A DNA stretch of 64,000 bases. It comes from 55-13 sp964501275 (GTDB taxonomy: Bacteria > Armatimonadota > Fimbriimonadia > Fimbriimonadales > Fimbriimonadaceae). Positions 8,993 to 17,989 of this stretch are shown here, piece after piece. The stretch is taken from NCBI GenBank assembly GCA_964501275.1, contig CAZCSP010000004.1:124001-188000 (forward strand), given 5' to 3'. Both the position numbers and the translations under genes were made by a program. The number at the start of each line of letters is the position of its first letter. The stretch's first letter is position 1. Below the pieces are notes generated by a model. It was given only the letters and a program-made list of their open reading frames with translations. It searched no databases and had not been told where the DNA came from.

Positions 8993-9126
8993 GCGCTCCC
9001 CCAACACCCGCTGTCTGAAAACTTGGCGCACATGAGGCTAGGGTGTTGGGGGCTTTCGTGCTTTAACCCCCGACATCTTAATTTTCTACAGGCCAAACCT
9101 CAGCCGGACGGATGTCGGGGGAGCAC
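8993..9126. repeat. Two adjacent hairpins of a GGGTGTYGGGGGAGC repeat family
   Basis: CCCCCAACACCC at 8998-9009 pairs with GGGTGTTGGGGG at 9041-9052. A second hairpin pairs 9058-9077 (ending CCCCCGACATC) with 9111-9126 (GATGTCGGGGGAGCAC). The related sequence TGTCGGGGGAGC recurs in the hairpin at 50817-50848. The stretch between the antitoxin and DinB-like genes holds no other feature. Confidence 0.6.
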
Positions 9127-9158
9127 TAAACCAAAACGGCACAACGTTTTCCCTACCA

Positions 9159-9623
9159 TCAAACGATCTTCATGATCTGCCGGATCGCGCCCAAATGGTA
9201 GGCCATGTGGGGGAGTTGGGCGGTGAAGCCTAGGGCGTGGTCTTGGCTGGGAAAGTCCGGGGGTTGCTGGAAGTAGTTCAGGAAGAACTCGTACTGGTAC
9301 CGCACATCCTTCTTCAACTCCTCCCATTCCTCTTCATTCACCTCCTGCCTGGCCCAACTCGACTCCCAATCGCCTTCCTGCGGCGGACCGCCCAGGTAGG
9401 CGTTGGCCCCTCGCAAGGCGTAGCGGATGTGGAAGGTGTGGGCGGCGATGCTGGCGCATTCTGGGGAGGGTTTGATGCTGGCGGTCTCGGCCCCGGTGGA
9501 CTCCAGAGTGTCGAAGATTCCCTCTCTGCCCTCTACAAACCAGGTGTACTCCTGCCCCTCGGGACGGCCCTCGAAGCACTCGCGGAACAGGTGGAGAATG
9601 ACGGGAACCAGATCGACGGCCAT
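9159..9623 (-). CDS. DinB-like protein
   Basis: 154 residues, with the helical-bundle layout of the DinB/YfiT superfamily (metal-dependent, often thiol-transferase-related or of unknown function). Candidate metal ligands are His residues in AAHTFHIRYAL near residue 60-65 and LPHMAYHLGAIRQI near the C-terminus, which is the classical position of the two HxxxH-like sites. The substrate is unknown. It lies 19 bases downstream of the winged-helix regulator gene on the same strand, so the two may be co-transcribed. A TCTAAT box lies 6 nt before its own ATG. Confidence 0.75.
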   Translation of the reverse strand: MAVDLVPVILHLFRECFEGRPEGQEYTWFVEGREGIFDTLESTGAETASIKPSPECASIAAHTFHIRYALRGANAYLGGPPQEGDWESSWARQEVNEEEWEELKKDVRYQYEFFLNYFQQPPDFPSQDHALGFTAQLPHMAYHLGAIRQIMKIV

Positions 9624-9642
9624 GGCTCTATTAGACCCCGAT

Positions 9643-10293
9643 TCAGTCGGATTCGGTTTCGTCGGAACTGCTGGGCGATAGTTCGTTTCCAGTGAGTTCG
9701 CGATAACGCCGCTGACTTACCTGCAACACAGGCGCAAAAAAGGTCGCGATGTGCAGCACATCCTCGCCTTCTTCTTCAGCGCCGTCGAATTCGTTGATGA
9801 GCTCCCGGAACCGCTTGTCTAATTCCTTCATCTTCTCCGGCCCCATCTTGATAAAAGCGTGGGTGAAATGGGTTCTGTTGTAAAACGGAACGTCGATGTT
9901 GCCAACGATCGTGGCCGCAGCCCGCTCTCGATCCATCGCCCGGCAAATCGCCGCGAACCCCCGGTTGATCTCGTCCATATACTCGGAATCATAGGGCGGC
10001 CGGCTGGTATAGCCCCAGTGGAATTTTTGGACGTAAAGCTCTTCGGTCCGAGACCGTCGCTTCCGAGTTCCGGCGACCACCAGCATATCGGCCTTTACCA
10101 ACTCGTTCACATGGTAGCGGACGGTGGGGGCGGTGCGGCGGATGGCGGCGGCGATGTCGGTAGTGGATTTGGGGTCGGTGGCGGAGAAGGCCCAAAAGAC
10201 CTCGGACCGGGCGATAGAGGACAGCGACTTCAATTGAGCGAGGTTAAATGTGACGACCTCTTCCTGTCCGGGCCACAAACTGACTTGTGACAT
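9643..10293 (-). CDS. Winged-helix (ArsR-like) transcriptional regulator
   Basis: 216 residues. The N-terminal 90 form a winged helix-turn-helix: IARSEVFWAFSA, then STTDIAAAIRRTAPTVRYHV as the recognition helix unit, then the wing with RKRRSRTEELYV. The remaining 120 residues are a helical C-terminal domain of unknown ligand. The role is probably DNA-binding repression, perhaps of the neighbouring DinB-like gene. I start at 10293 (MSQVSLWPGQEE), because CATAGT lies exactly 7 nt upstream. An in-frame ATG at 10323 is less likely. The acidic C-terminus ends DETESD. Confidence 0.82.
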   Translation of the reverse strand: MSQVSLWPGQEEVVTFNLAQLKSLSSIARSEVFWAFSATDPKSTTDIAAAIRRTAPTVRYHVNELVKADMLVVAGTRKRRSRTEELYVQKFHWGYTSRPPYDSEYMDEINRGFAAICRAMDRERAAATIVGNIDVPFYNRTHFTHAFIKMGPEKMKELDKRFRELINEFDGAEEEGEDVLHIATFFAPVLQVSQRRYRELTGNELSPSSSDETESD

Positions 10294-10300
10294 GGGTGCG

Positions 10301-10306
10301 ACTATG
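10301..10306 (-). promoter_or_regulatory. Leaderless-type -10 box for the ArsR-like regulator
   Basis: CATAGT on the minus strand, 7 nt before the ATG at 10293. Confidence 0.5.
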
Positions 10307-10455
10307 GGGCGCCCTCGAAACAACCCGCAATACCAAGACCAAACAGCAAAACCATCCTCCCAATCATTGCATATATAGACGACAACAGGTGCATAAGTCG
10401 TTCATATTTGAGGAGGATTTTGCGGGGTTAGGGCGCTGCGGCATTGGGGGTACGG

Positions 10456-12822
10456 CTATTGGTAGGGATTTTTTAGCTGGGCCACAAATTCATACTTGTA
10501 TTTGAGCGCGGGTTTGGCAAGAGCATGGCCGGGGAACTCGCGCTGGAGCCGATCTAGGCGGTTGATGGCGATTTTCTTTAGTCGTTCGCCGCGCAATCTC
10601 CAGGTCGTATTGAGATTGGAAAGCCTTTCAGCGGAAAGGGCGGCGGTGTACAGCGCTTTTGGCATGACCTTGGAGGTCGGATACTTGGAAACGACCTCTT
10701 CGCACAGCCTCAGACTTTGTGCCAGACATTCATGTTCATGGAGGTGTCGGTCAAGCGCTTCCTGGTCTTTCTGGTTGTTAATGGCATCGTTCCACCACAT
10801 ATCGATCATAAAGGCGCGGTTTCCCTGCCAGAGAGCGGGGCTGTAAAACAACAGATTGCGCTCTCGATAGATATAAGCTGCCTTTTCGTAGATCGCGTTG
10901 GCCTTGGCATCCAAGGATTTGGCCTTCTGGCTTGCCTTCGTAAGTCCTTCTAGCTTGTCCACGATCTCTAGCGGGTCTCGCACTTTAGGTGGAGTATCGT
11001 AGCGGAGCGAACCATCTTCATGGATCAGCTCCTTTCTTTGTTCAGGCCGCATACCCCAATTGATGCGCACCTTCCGATCCAGCCTAAGGAAGGCTTGTCG
11101 TGCTTCGGCGTATCGCTCAGTCCGCAGATAGCGCATTGCAAGCGTGTACTGGAGGGCCTGACGATCGGGTTCGCCCGCTTGGTTTTGGAGATATCCCGAA
11201 AGATAAGAGGAATAAGTCGGATGCGACCGTAGTTGGCGGGGATGATAGCGGCTTCCACGGGCCAAATAAGCCTTAAGTTGTTCTGGACTAAGCCTGGCAT
11301 CTGCCAAGAAAGCGGCATCGTATTCGTAGCCAAGGCCGATATAGAGATCGAGGGCTCGAAGCGGGTCGCCGTACCGTTCATGTTGCAAGGCAAGAAACTC
11401 TGCTGCGCCGTGTCTCAGGTAGCCTGGAGTTGAGCGGACGATTAACTTTTCACCTTCTTGGATGGCTTCATTGTGGCGTCCCAGCCGTGCCAAGGATGCG
11501 GCGAGGATATATCTTGCTCGAGCTTTGGATTCGCGATCTACCTTAAGACGGATCGCTTTTCGAGCCAATTGGCACGCGGCTTCGTACCTCCCGGCGTTGT
11601 AGTTAATCTGTGACACCCTTGAGACCAGGCTGGCTGGTGGTCGTTTCATCCCGTCTAGAGCTGCAGTCGCAAAGGCCATCAGATTTCGCTCCCGGTTCGG
11701 GGTTAAAAATGTGTGCTCAATGCGAAAGCCAATGTAGGATTCCAGAAGAGATGGACTTTGGCGAATCGTCTTCTGAACGGTTTTGGCTTCCTCCAACGTT
11801 AGGCTTTTAAACGCCGTTCTCAGCGAGAGGGCTGTGCGAATGCGTAGACTTGGCTGGCTTGGGAGAGCCCATTGTCGCAACAGGGCGGTCACCAAGAGAT
11901 CTTTGCGTTTGCTTACAGAGTTGATTTCGGCTAGAGAGGCGTACCCTCGCCAAACCTCAAGCGGATCTTTGGAGTGGGTTTGCCGTGTGTAGAGGGAAGC
12001 GGCCAGATCCATTCGCCCAGTCAAGAAGGCGCAGCGGCCTTGCCAGCCAATCGCATTGTGCTTGAATCGAGTGTTTGGGAATTCAGCGAGAAGTCGATCC
12101 AATATGCGACTTGCTTTGGCGATCTCATCGGCGGACGACTTACTTGACCCTTCCTCAAGCAAGGTTCGAGCCGCCATGATAAGCGCCGACTCCGCTCGAG
12201 ACGATTTAGGATATGGCCAATAGACGGCGAGGAAGTTTTCTGATCGGGAGGTCCGACTTCCATACCGTGTCGATGCCAGGGCATATGCAATATGAGGTCG
12301 CAGGAATTCGGGCGGGTTATTGATGGACTTGAGAAGCGCAATGCTTTCTTCGGGCTCTCTGAACTCCAAAATGTATCGGGCTCTCAGGTAGGTCTGCAAG
12401 AGTCTGGAGTTTCGATAACGAGCGCTGTGAAACACTTCCTCTCGATCCTTTACAAAAGCCGGAATCGCATATGTTGGGTCCAGTTCTCGATACTTGGCCA
12501 AAGCTGCTTTGAACTTTCCTGCTGTCTCTAAGTTCCGTGCTTGGAGTCTAATTTTGCTTTGGATTTCATCCCAATCTTCCGAGCGCTCATACTCCCAGCC
12601 GGTGGTGTTGACCGAGCCGTCTCTTGTGGCCTCGTTAGTCCATTGAATCATTCGCACTTCCATGGGAGCCCGGCCAAAGTCCACCTTCACGCCTTCCCAC
12701 ACGCCTCTGCTGTAGAAGTGGATAGAATCAGCCAGACCATCATAAGAGGCGAGGGCGGGCGATGCCAAGACAAGGAGCCCAAGCAGGGCGAGAGAGGAGC
12801 GACGTAATTGCGATATCTTCAT
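10456..12822 (-). CDS. Large secreted TPR-rich protein, cassette 1 partner of DUF3142-like lipoprotein
   Basis: 788 residues. A signal peptide (RRSSLALLGLLVLASPALAS) precedes a conserved opening YDGLADSIHFYSRG...DFGRAP, then many degenerate helical TPR-like repeats. It is paralogous to the protein at 19449-21662: both share the opening (SIHFYSRG.. / SVHYNGAQPDFGQAP), the TTGWEYERSEDWDE / STGWSDWEYDEKKE block, ILEFREPEES, the RRNLLFY..ALW block, and the HLHEHECL motif near the end. The start ATG overlaps the upstream stop as ATGA, so translation is coupled to the lipoprotein. The likely location is periplasm or outer membrane. The function is unknown. The paired retention in two cassettes suggests the two proteins work together. 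Confidence 0.82.
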   Translation of the reverse strand: MKISQLRRSSLALLGLLVLASPALASYDGLADSIHFYSRGVWEGVKVDFGRAPMEVRMIQWTNEATRDGSVNTTGWEYERSEDWDEIQSKIRLQARNLETAGKFKAALAKYRELDPTYAIPAFVKDREEVFHSARYRNSRLLQTYLRARYILEFREPEESIALLKSINNPPEFLRPHIAYALASTRYGSRTSRSENFLAVYWPYPKSSRAESALIMAARTLLEEGSSKSSADEIAKASRILDRLLAEFPNTRFKHNAIGWQGRCAFLTGRMDLAASLYTRQTHSKDPLEVWRGYASLAEINSVSKRKDLLVTALLRQWALPSQPSLRIRTALSLRTAFKSLTLEEAKTVQKTIRQSPSLLESYIGFRIEHTFLTPNRERNLMAFATAALDGMKRPPASLVSRVSQINYNAGRYEAACQLARKAIRLKVDRESKARARYILAASLARLGRHNEAIQEGEKLIVRSTPGYLRHGAAEFLALQHERYGDPLRALDLYIGLGYEYDAAFLADARLSPEQLKAYLARGSRYHPRQLRSHPTYSSYLSGYLQNQAGEPDRQALQYTLAMRYLRTERYAEARQAFLRLDRKVRINWGMRPEQRKELIHEDGSLRYDTPPKVRDPLEIVDKLEGLTKASQKAKSLDAKANAIYEKAAYIYRERNLLFYSPALWQGNRAFMIDMWWNDAINNQKDQEALDRHLHEHECLAQSLRLCEEVVSKYPTSKVMPKALYTAALSAERLSNLNTTWRLRGERLKKIAINRLDRLQREFPGHALAKPALKYKYEFVAQLKNPYQ

Positions 12823-14411
12823 TTGAGCGGCTTCCGTGTCGGCTCGGTGGGGGCGGGGATGGTTCCTTGATAGGAAGCGAATCCGTTCCCATCTCGGATT
12901 ATCCACCGGATTTGCCGAATATGTGCGCCTGATTCCAACAATCGTATAGGACCGACATGAGCTTTTTGCTTTGCGCCCAGATAGCTCATGGTCAGACGCA
13001 CGGCGGTGGCGTGGCGAGACGGGGTTTCTTGAAATTTGCCTTCCGGAGAGACCGTGCCGATCTGGGCTTTGTCGAAGTCGCGCAAACGAATCTCGCCGAT
13101 GCCGGATCGGTCGAACTCTACGATCACCTCGACGGCGTCCGGCGAGACGAAGGTAGCCGCGTCTCCGGTATTTTGGATGGAGAGGAAGAAGTCGAGAGGA
13201 GCTACAGCCTGCGGCGAACTGCCTTCGATGATCTCGAAGTTGTCTCGTTCTGAATCGGTGGAGAGAGCGAGATTGGGCTTTGGCGTTTCTCCTTGGAGGA
13301 CGCTCAGTATTCCGGGAAGCGTCAGGGTCAAGGTGGCGTCGGGTTCGGGATATCGGTAGATGATTGCGCCCCGGCATTTCGGCCCAGCATTCTCCCGCAC
13401 GACTTCCCACATCTGTCGCAGCAGTTCTGGCGAGGGGACGCTGAAGCCGAGAGTGTAGCCCAGGCCGCGCCCGCTTGGCGACGGGCGGATGGCTTTGAAC
13501 TTAATGATCTCCTCGCCCACGCTCGACCTCCGATCCTGGGCAGGCTGGCCCAGGCGGTCGCTGGGATAGGCTTCTTGGAATTGGAAGGAGGGGTGGCGCA
13601 TAGCTTCCGCCGGTCCGATCTTTTGGTAGATGTCCGCCAGCTTGCCCTGGTCGTCGAAAAGGAAGCTGTGGCCATAGGCGGGGATGCCGAAGTAGTAGGG
13701 ACAGGCCAGTTTCTCCGCTTTGGGCATGACGGAACGCAGATAGTTGGGGTCAGAGACGGGGCGCATGGCGTCCACTGTTCGACCCGTCACGCCCTCGTAA
13801 GCCTGAGGGATGATGAAATCCAGCTCTCGCGACAGGGTTTCCACTCCCTTGGTTCCCAGCCAACTCATCAGGGCGGTGGCAGACCATTGCAACTCTCCCT
13901 TCACCCTACTTCGGATCAGCCGGACGAATTCGGCGTAGCGGGGAAGCAGGCGGGTGGGGGAGTCGAGGTCCAGTTGGACTCCCGTGGGTTTTATGCCTAG
14001 CTTGGCTGTACGCTCCACCTGGGTTTCGATCCGCGTGGCCACTTGCGCGGAGACGGTTGCCAGATCGAACTCCTCAAAGTGCCGGACGAATCCAGAGTCG
14101 AAGTTGAAGACGAGATGGATTTCGAGATCGGGGACGCGTTGGTAGCTCTGGGGAATCGCTAGGACGGCATTACCACCGTCGGTGCTGAAAGTTCCAGCTC
14201 GGACGAACATCTTGGTCAGCCCTTGCTCCTTCAGGTCTTTCTCTTCTTCCGGCGAGAGGGTGAAAGGCGAGTGCCAGTACCAGAAGCCAAGCTCCAGCGG
14301 CCGCTTCCCGGCGCCTTTTCCGCAGGATTGGGAGAGAATGAGGAGGGCCAGTCCAGCCAAGACCCCAGCCCCAAGCAGGGTTCTTTGCCAGATGGGGGAG
14401 GACCGGTTCAT
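12819..14411 (-). CDS. DUF3142-like TIM-barrel lipoprotein, cassette 1
   Basis: 530 residues with a lipoprotein signal ending LILSQSC then GKGAG. It opens ELGFWYWHSPFTLSPEEEKD and has the barrel strands VHLVF..., GVQLDLDSPTRLLPRYAEFV and LDFIIPQAYEG, consistent with a glycosidase-like TIM barrel (DUF3142-type). The C-terminal 150 residues look like a beta-sandwich. It is paralogous along its whole length to 17990-19501. I prefer ATG 14411 over 14435, because a TACAAT -10 box at 14439-14434 would place transcription start after the upper ATG. It overlaps the downstream TPR gene by 4 bases. The domain name is from pattern memory and needs a profile search. Confidence 0.78.
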   Translation of the reverse strand: MNRSSPIWQRTLLGAGVLAGLALLILSQSCGKGAGKRPLELGFWYWHSPFTLSPEEEKDLKEQGLTKMFVRAGTFSTDGGNAVLAIPQSYQRVPDLEIHLVFNFDSGFVRHFEEFDLATVSAQVATRIETQVERTAKLGIKPTGVQLDLDSPTRLLPRYAEFVRLIRSRVKGELQWSATALMSWLGTKGVETLSRELDFIIPQAYEGVTGRTVDAMRPVSDPNYLRSVMPKAEKLACPYYFGIPAYGHSFLFDDQGKLADIYQKIGPAEAMRHPSFQFQEAYPSDRLGQPAQDRRSSVGEEIIKFKAIRPSPSGRGLGYTLGFSVPSPELLRQMWEVVRENAGPKCRGAIIYRYPEPDATLTLTLPGILSVLQGETPKPNLALSTDSERDNFEIIEGSSPQAVAPLDFFLSIQNTGDAATFVSPDAVEVIVEFDRSGIGEIRLRDFDKAQIGTVSPEGKFQETPSRHATAVRLTMSYLGAKQKAHVGPIRLLESGAHIRQIRWIIRDGNGFASYQGTIPAPTEPTRKPLK

Positions 14412-14443
14412 TGGGGGACGATCTCGCGTCCCCATTGTACGCG

Positions 14444-14902
14444 TTACGTCGAGGAAATTCGGCGATCCCAGGGGGTGAACGCTTCTTTGGAGATCGCTTC
14501 TTCAGGGACGGGGATGTAGGCGAAGCGGCGGGTTTGGAGGAGGTAGTAGCCCATGAGGGGAACGATCCTGCGGACGCTCTCGAACCTCAGCTTGAATCGA
14601 CTCACCGGCTCGGTCTGCGATTCGAAGAGGAAGGCGTCTTCGGCGACGGTCATCACCGTGGGCCTCGCCCAAACCTTGGCGTTCCGGTACGTGAGGAGGA
14701 GGGAGCGGGCGAAGACGGTGAGAGGCCAGACGACGAGGACGACGCCAAAGAACCGGGAGACTTCATTTGGGCCTAAAAACATGAGAACCAACCCAAACAA
14801 GAATGGGCCAATGAGCAGGAACCAGAACGTCCGCAGGTAATAGAAGGCGGTCAGGCGGGCGAGGACGGTTCGGGGAATGGTGTAGGGTTGGGACTGGATC
14901 AT
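14444..14902 (-). CDS. YcxB-like membrane protein
   Basis: 152 residues. Two hydrophobic helices occupy residues about 25-70 (FLLIGPFLFGLVLMFLG and VVLVVWPLTVFARSLL). They are followed by a soluble part with FLFESQTEPVSRFKLRFESV and a terminal YIPVPEEAISKEAF, which resembles the YcxB C-terminal domain (PH-like fold ending in a conserved IP+xAF). The function of that family is not established. The start ATG at 14902 is divergent from the hydratase gene 37 bases away. The DUF3142-like lipoprotein gene follows 32 bases downstream on the same strand, so it may be part of that transcription unit. Confidence 0.65.
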   Translation of the reverse strand: MIQSQPYTIPRTVLARLTAFYYLRTFWFLLIGPFLFGLVLMFLGPNEVSRFFGVVLVVWPLTVFARSLLLTYRNAKVWARPTVMTVAEDAFLFESQTEPVSRFKLRFESVRRIVPLMGYYLLQTRRFAYIPVPEEAISKEAFTPWDRRISST

Positions 14903-14926
14903 TCGCGACGTGGCACAAGGATACGC

Positions 14927-14932
14927 CATACT
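14927..14932 (+). promoter_or_regulatory. Leaderless-type -10 box for enoyl-CoA hydratase gene
   Basis: CATACT exactly 7 nt before the ATG at 14940. Confidence 0.55.
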
Positions 14933-14939
14933 CGTTTCC

Positions 14940-15692
14940 ATGCTCAAAGTAGAGTCCAAAGGACCTGTCCTCACCTTGACCTTGAATCGCCCGGAAGTGC
15001 GTAACGCGATCAACGACGAACTGATCGCGGCCGTGACCGCGGCGGTCGTCTGCCTCCCCGCTGGAACCAGGGTGGTTTTGATTCGGGGCGAAGGGAAGGG
15101 GTTTTGCGCGGGAGGCGATTTGGAGTGGATGCGCAAGGCGGCGGCCTATACCGAGGAGCAGAATTATGAGGACGCGCTGAAGGTGGCGGGGCTTTTTCGG
15201 GCGGTGATCGACTGCCCGGCGGTGGTGATCTCTCTAGTGCATGGTGCGGCGTTTGGCGGAGGGAGCGGTCTGGTGGCCTCTTCCGATATCGCCATCGCCC
15301 GACCAGACGCCCTATTTTCTTTCAGCGAGGTAAAGCTGGGCCTGATCCCGGCGACCATTTCTCCCTTTGTCATCGACAAGATCGGCCATGGCCATGCGCG
15401 GGCCTTGTTCACGACCGGTGAGCCCTTTGGGGCGGACCATGCCCTGCGGATTGGCCTGGTCCATGAGATTGCGGAGGACTTGGACGAAGCCGCGAGTCGG
15501 AAGATCAAGCACATCCTGGCCTCGGGACCCCACGCGGTGGCGGCCTCCAAGCGGCTGACGGCAGAAGGAGACTTGAGCGCCGAAGAGACCGCTCGGAGAT
15601 TGGCGAGGGCTCGGGCGGGGGACGAAGGTAAAGAAGGGGTGGCGGCTTTCTTGGATAAGCGGAAGGCATCGTTTGTCGAGGATTGGACATGA
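14940..15692 (+). CDS. Enoyl-CoA hydratase family, probably methylglutaconyl-CoA hydratase
   Basis: 250-residue crotonase-fold enzyme. Oxyanion-hole segments are GFCAGGDLEWMRKAA and VHGAAFGGGSGLVASSDIAI, and the SEVKLGLIPATISPFVI block follows. The DLEWMRK segment, the FGGGxGLVA and LIPATISP signatures and a biotin carboxylase gene directly downstream (ATGA overlap) fit the methylglutaconyl-CoA hydratase of leucine catabolism (LiuC/GnyH type). That carboxylase frame is interrupted and truncated, so the pathway may be decaying or the hydratase may now serve elsewhere. No carboxyltransferase gene is in the window. The start is fixed by a CATACT box 7 nt upstream. Confidence 0.85.
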   Translation: MLKVESKGPVLTLTLNRPEVRNAINDELIAAVTAAVVCLPAGTRVVLIRGEGKGFCAGGDLEWMRKAAAYTEEQNYEDALKVAGLFRAVIDCPAVVISLVHGAAFGGGSGLVASSDIAIARPDALFSFSEVKLGLIPATISPFVIDKIGHGHARALFTTGEPFGADHALRIGLVHEIAEDLDEAASRKIKHILASGPHAVAASKRLTAEGDLSAEETARRLARARAGDEGKEGVAAFLDKRKASFVEDWT

Positions 15693-17191
15693 TCCGTAAA
15701 CTCCTGATCGCCAATCGAGGTGAGATCGCCGTACGCATCATTCGCACCGCCCGCGAGATGGGAATCCACACGGTCGCTGTTTATAGCGATGCCGATGCCG
15801 ACGCGATGCATGTCCGCTTGGCGGATGAGGCGGTGGCGATTGGGGCGTCGGAGCCATCGGCCAGCTACCTGAACATCGCCGCCGTCTTGGATGCCGTCCG
15901 ACAGACTGGGGCCGATGCCATCCACCCCGGGTATGGGTTCCTGAGCGAGCGTGCGGAGTTTTCCGAAGCGTGTCGGGAGACGGGGATCACCTTCGTTGGG
16001 CCGCCGCCGGAGGCGATGCGGAAGTTGGGGGCGAAAATCGAGTCGAAGCAGTTGGCGGTCGAGGCAGGAGTTCCGATCACTCCGGGTTTCTTTGAATCGG
16101 GGGCGTCGGACGATCAACTCAAGACGGCGGCGAACGAGATCGGCTTTCCGGTGATGCTGAAGGCGAGCGCGGGCGGGGGCGGACGCGGGATGCGAGCGGT
16201 GCATGACCCCGCCGACTTCGATTCTGCCTTGGCCCTGGCAAGCGAGGAGGCGGTGAAGGCGTTTGGCGATGGGGCGATGATGGTGGAGAAGCTGGTTCAA
16301 CAGCCCCGGCACATCGAGGTGCAGTTCATCGCCGACCAACATGGGAACGTCGCTTGCCTCTTTGAGCGTGAGTGTTCCATCCAGCGACGACACCAGAAGC
16401 TGATCGAGGAGTAGCCGCCGCCGGTTTTGCTGGAGAACCCGTCGCTGTGGAATCCCCTGCAAGAGGCGGTGAAGAGCCTGGCGCTTCGGGCGGGCTATGT
16501 CGGGGCGGGGACGGCGGAGTTCATCTATGACCAAACCACGCAGGAGTTCTACTTCTTGGAAGTGAACGCCCGGCTCCAAGTCGAGCATCCGGTGACGGAG
16601 GCGGTGACTGGGTTGGACTTGGTGGAGTGGCAGTTGCGGGTGGCTTCGGGCGAGGAGTTGATGCTGGGGGAGGCGCTGATGGCTGGGAATCGGGATGCGA
16701 TCCACGGCCACGCCATCGAGGTCCGCATCATCGCCGAAGACCCGGCGCAGGGGTTTATGCCTTCTATCGGGAAAATCCTCGCCTGGGCCGAGCCTCGGGG
16801 GATCGGGGTGCGGGTGGATACCGGGTTTGAGGCGGGGAGCGAGGTGAGCCGGTTTTACGACTCGATGCTCGCCAAACTCATTGTCCAGGCTGACACTCGA
16901 GCCAAGGCGATCCACAAGCTGAGCCTCTCCCTGGAGGACTTCCACATCCTGGGGGTGAAGACAAACATTGGGTACACCCTGGACATCCTCGCTCACTCAG
17001 ATTTCCAGGCGGGAAACTTTGACACGGGTTTCTTGGAGCGTGAGTTGTCCGACTGGCGCCCTCCTACCGAACTTCCCAACGAACTTTGGGAGCTCACCCA
17101 AGCGGCAACTCAAGGGACCTCTTCCCAAGTCGCTGGCGCAACGGCAGTTGGCGCCTGGGATTTGGCGGATGGTTTTCGCCTGCATCGATGA
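15689..17191 (+). pseudogene. Biotin carboxylase (methylcrotonyl/acyl-CoA carboxylase alpha), interrupted by in-frame TAG and truncated
   Basis: The start ATG overlaps the hydratase stop (ATGA). The N-terminal half has IRKLLIANRGEIAVRIIRTA, AIHPGYGFLSE, the ATP-grasp loop KASAGGGGRGMR and RECSIQRRHQKLIEE. A TAG at 16412-16414 then replaces the residue that is Ala in the family motif IEEAP. The same frame continues with EFYFLEVNARLQVEHPVTE and GFMPSIGKI to 17191. There is no frameshift, only the stop. The protein ends at GAWDLADGFRLHR, just where the linker domain and biotinyl carrier domain of MCC alpha subunits would begin, so the 3' third is missing. This could be a pseudogene, rare readthrough, or a two-chain enzyme. 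Pseudogene is my preferred call. Confidence 0.85.
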
Positions 17192-17289
17192 AAACGTTTT
17201 GAAAAGCTAGGCCTTTGGGCGCAGTCCAGAGGGTGAGTTGCGTAGTTGCTTGTGAGGCTCTCACTGGAAAGTCTTTGGAGGAAACGCAA

Positions 17290-17931
17290 ATGCATCATCG
17301 CTTGCCTAACCTTCTCACATCCTTGGCCATCGGAATCACTTTTGCGGGAGCGGCCTTGGTATTAATAGGCGGCGAAGCAAAAGCAAAGGTCGCGACGATG
17401 CCTGTCACTTTTGAGAAGGCAGCTTTCGTTGCTCCCAATCCGAAGGTTCTGGCATTGTTTGAGAAGGCGAATTCGAAGGAAGAGGCGGTCGATATAAGCC
17501 GCACACTCGACGAGGTCCGGGAACTGATTGCCCGGAACGAAATCCGAAACGGTCCCGATTACGCCTACGCCGCGGCGGTCATGGCAAAAGGGGATTCATT
17601 GGAAGATGCGCTTTTGGCCCACGACTTGGCGGTTTGTGCGCTGAGTCTGGGGATTATTGAAGTCAAGACACTGGTTGCCGTATCGCAGGATCGGATTCTA
17701 TCAGAGATGGGCCGCAAGCAGCGTTTCGGCACCTTGGCCAGGGAGGACAAACTGAAGGCAGTCGATGCCGAGGTGTCCGATTCTATGCGGTTTATCTTGG
17801 GCGTGCCATCTCTGCGCGAGGCGAAGAAGTTGGCGGCAACGGGTAAAGCGTTCAAGCCGTCTCTTTCCTTGAAGCTAATACCGCAGCGTGACATCGCGAT
17901 GACTGCGGTTCCGGAGCAAATGGTTAAGTAG
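17290..17931 (+). CDS. Secreted protein of unknown function (DUF6624-like pattern)
   Basis: 213 residues. An N-terminal hydrophobic segment (LTSLAIGITFAGAALVLIGG) acts as a signal or anchor. The later part has ALLAHDLAVCALSLGI and SQDRILSEMGRKQRFGTL, which resembles the DRxLxxxGxxQxFGTQ pattern of small bacterial proteins annotated near DUF6624. That resemblance is weak. The start is supported by GGAGG 10 nt upstream of ATG 17290. It stands between the broken biotin carboxylase and the second DUF3142-like cassette, on the same strand, and has a normal Shine-Dalgarno rather than a leaderless promoter, so it may be read from upstream. Confidence 0.65.
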   Translation: MHHRLPNLLTSLAIGITFAGAALVLIGGEAKAKVATMPVTFEKAAFVAPNPKVLALFEKANSKEEAVDISRTLDEVRELIARNEIRNGPDYAYAAAVMAKGDSLEDALLAHDLAVCALSLGIIEVKTLVAVSQDRILSEMGRKQRFGTLAREDKLKAVDAEVSDSMRFILGVPSLREAKKLAATGKAFKPSLSLKLIPQRDIAMTAVPEQMVK

Positions 17932-17989
17932 GCTTCATGCCTCTGTCTGAAACGGCGGTTGGATAAGTCATATTGTAGGGCAACCTACG

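Noticed and set aside
12822..13410. N-terminal extension of the cassette-1 TPR gene up to 13410
   Set aside because: The extension overlaps the lipoprotein gene completely and would hide the signal peptide; the ATGA overlap at 12819-12822 is the natural start.
15164..16996. A 610-codon open frame on the minus strand across the hydratase/biotin carboxylase region
   Set aside because: The plus strand encodes clear enzyme motifs. The antisense frame is His/Arg/Leu-rich shadow sequence with no family features.
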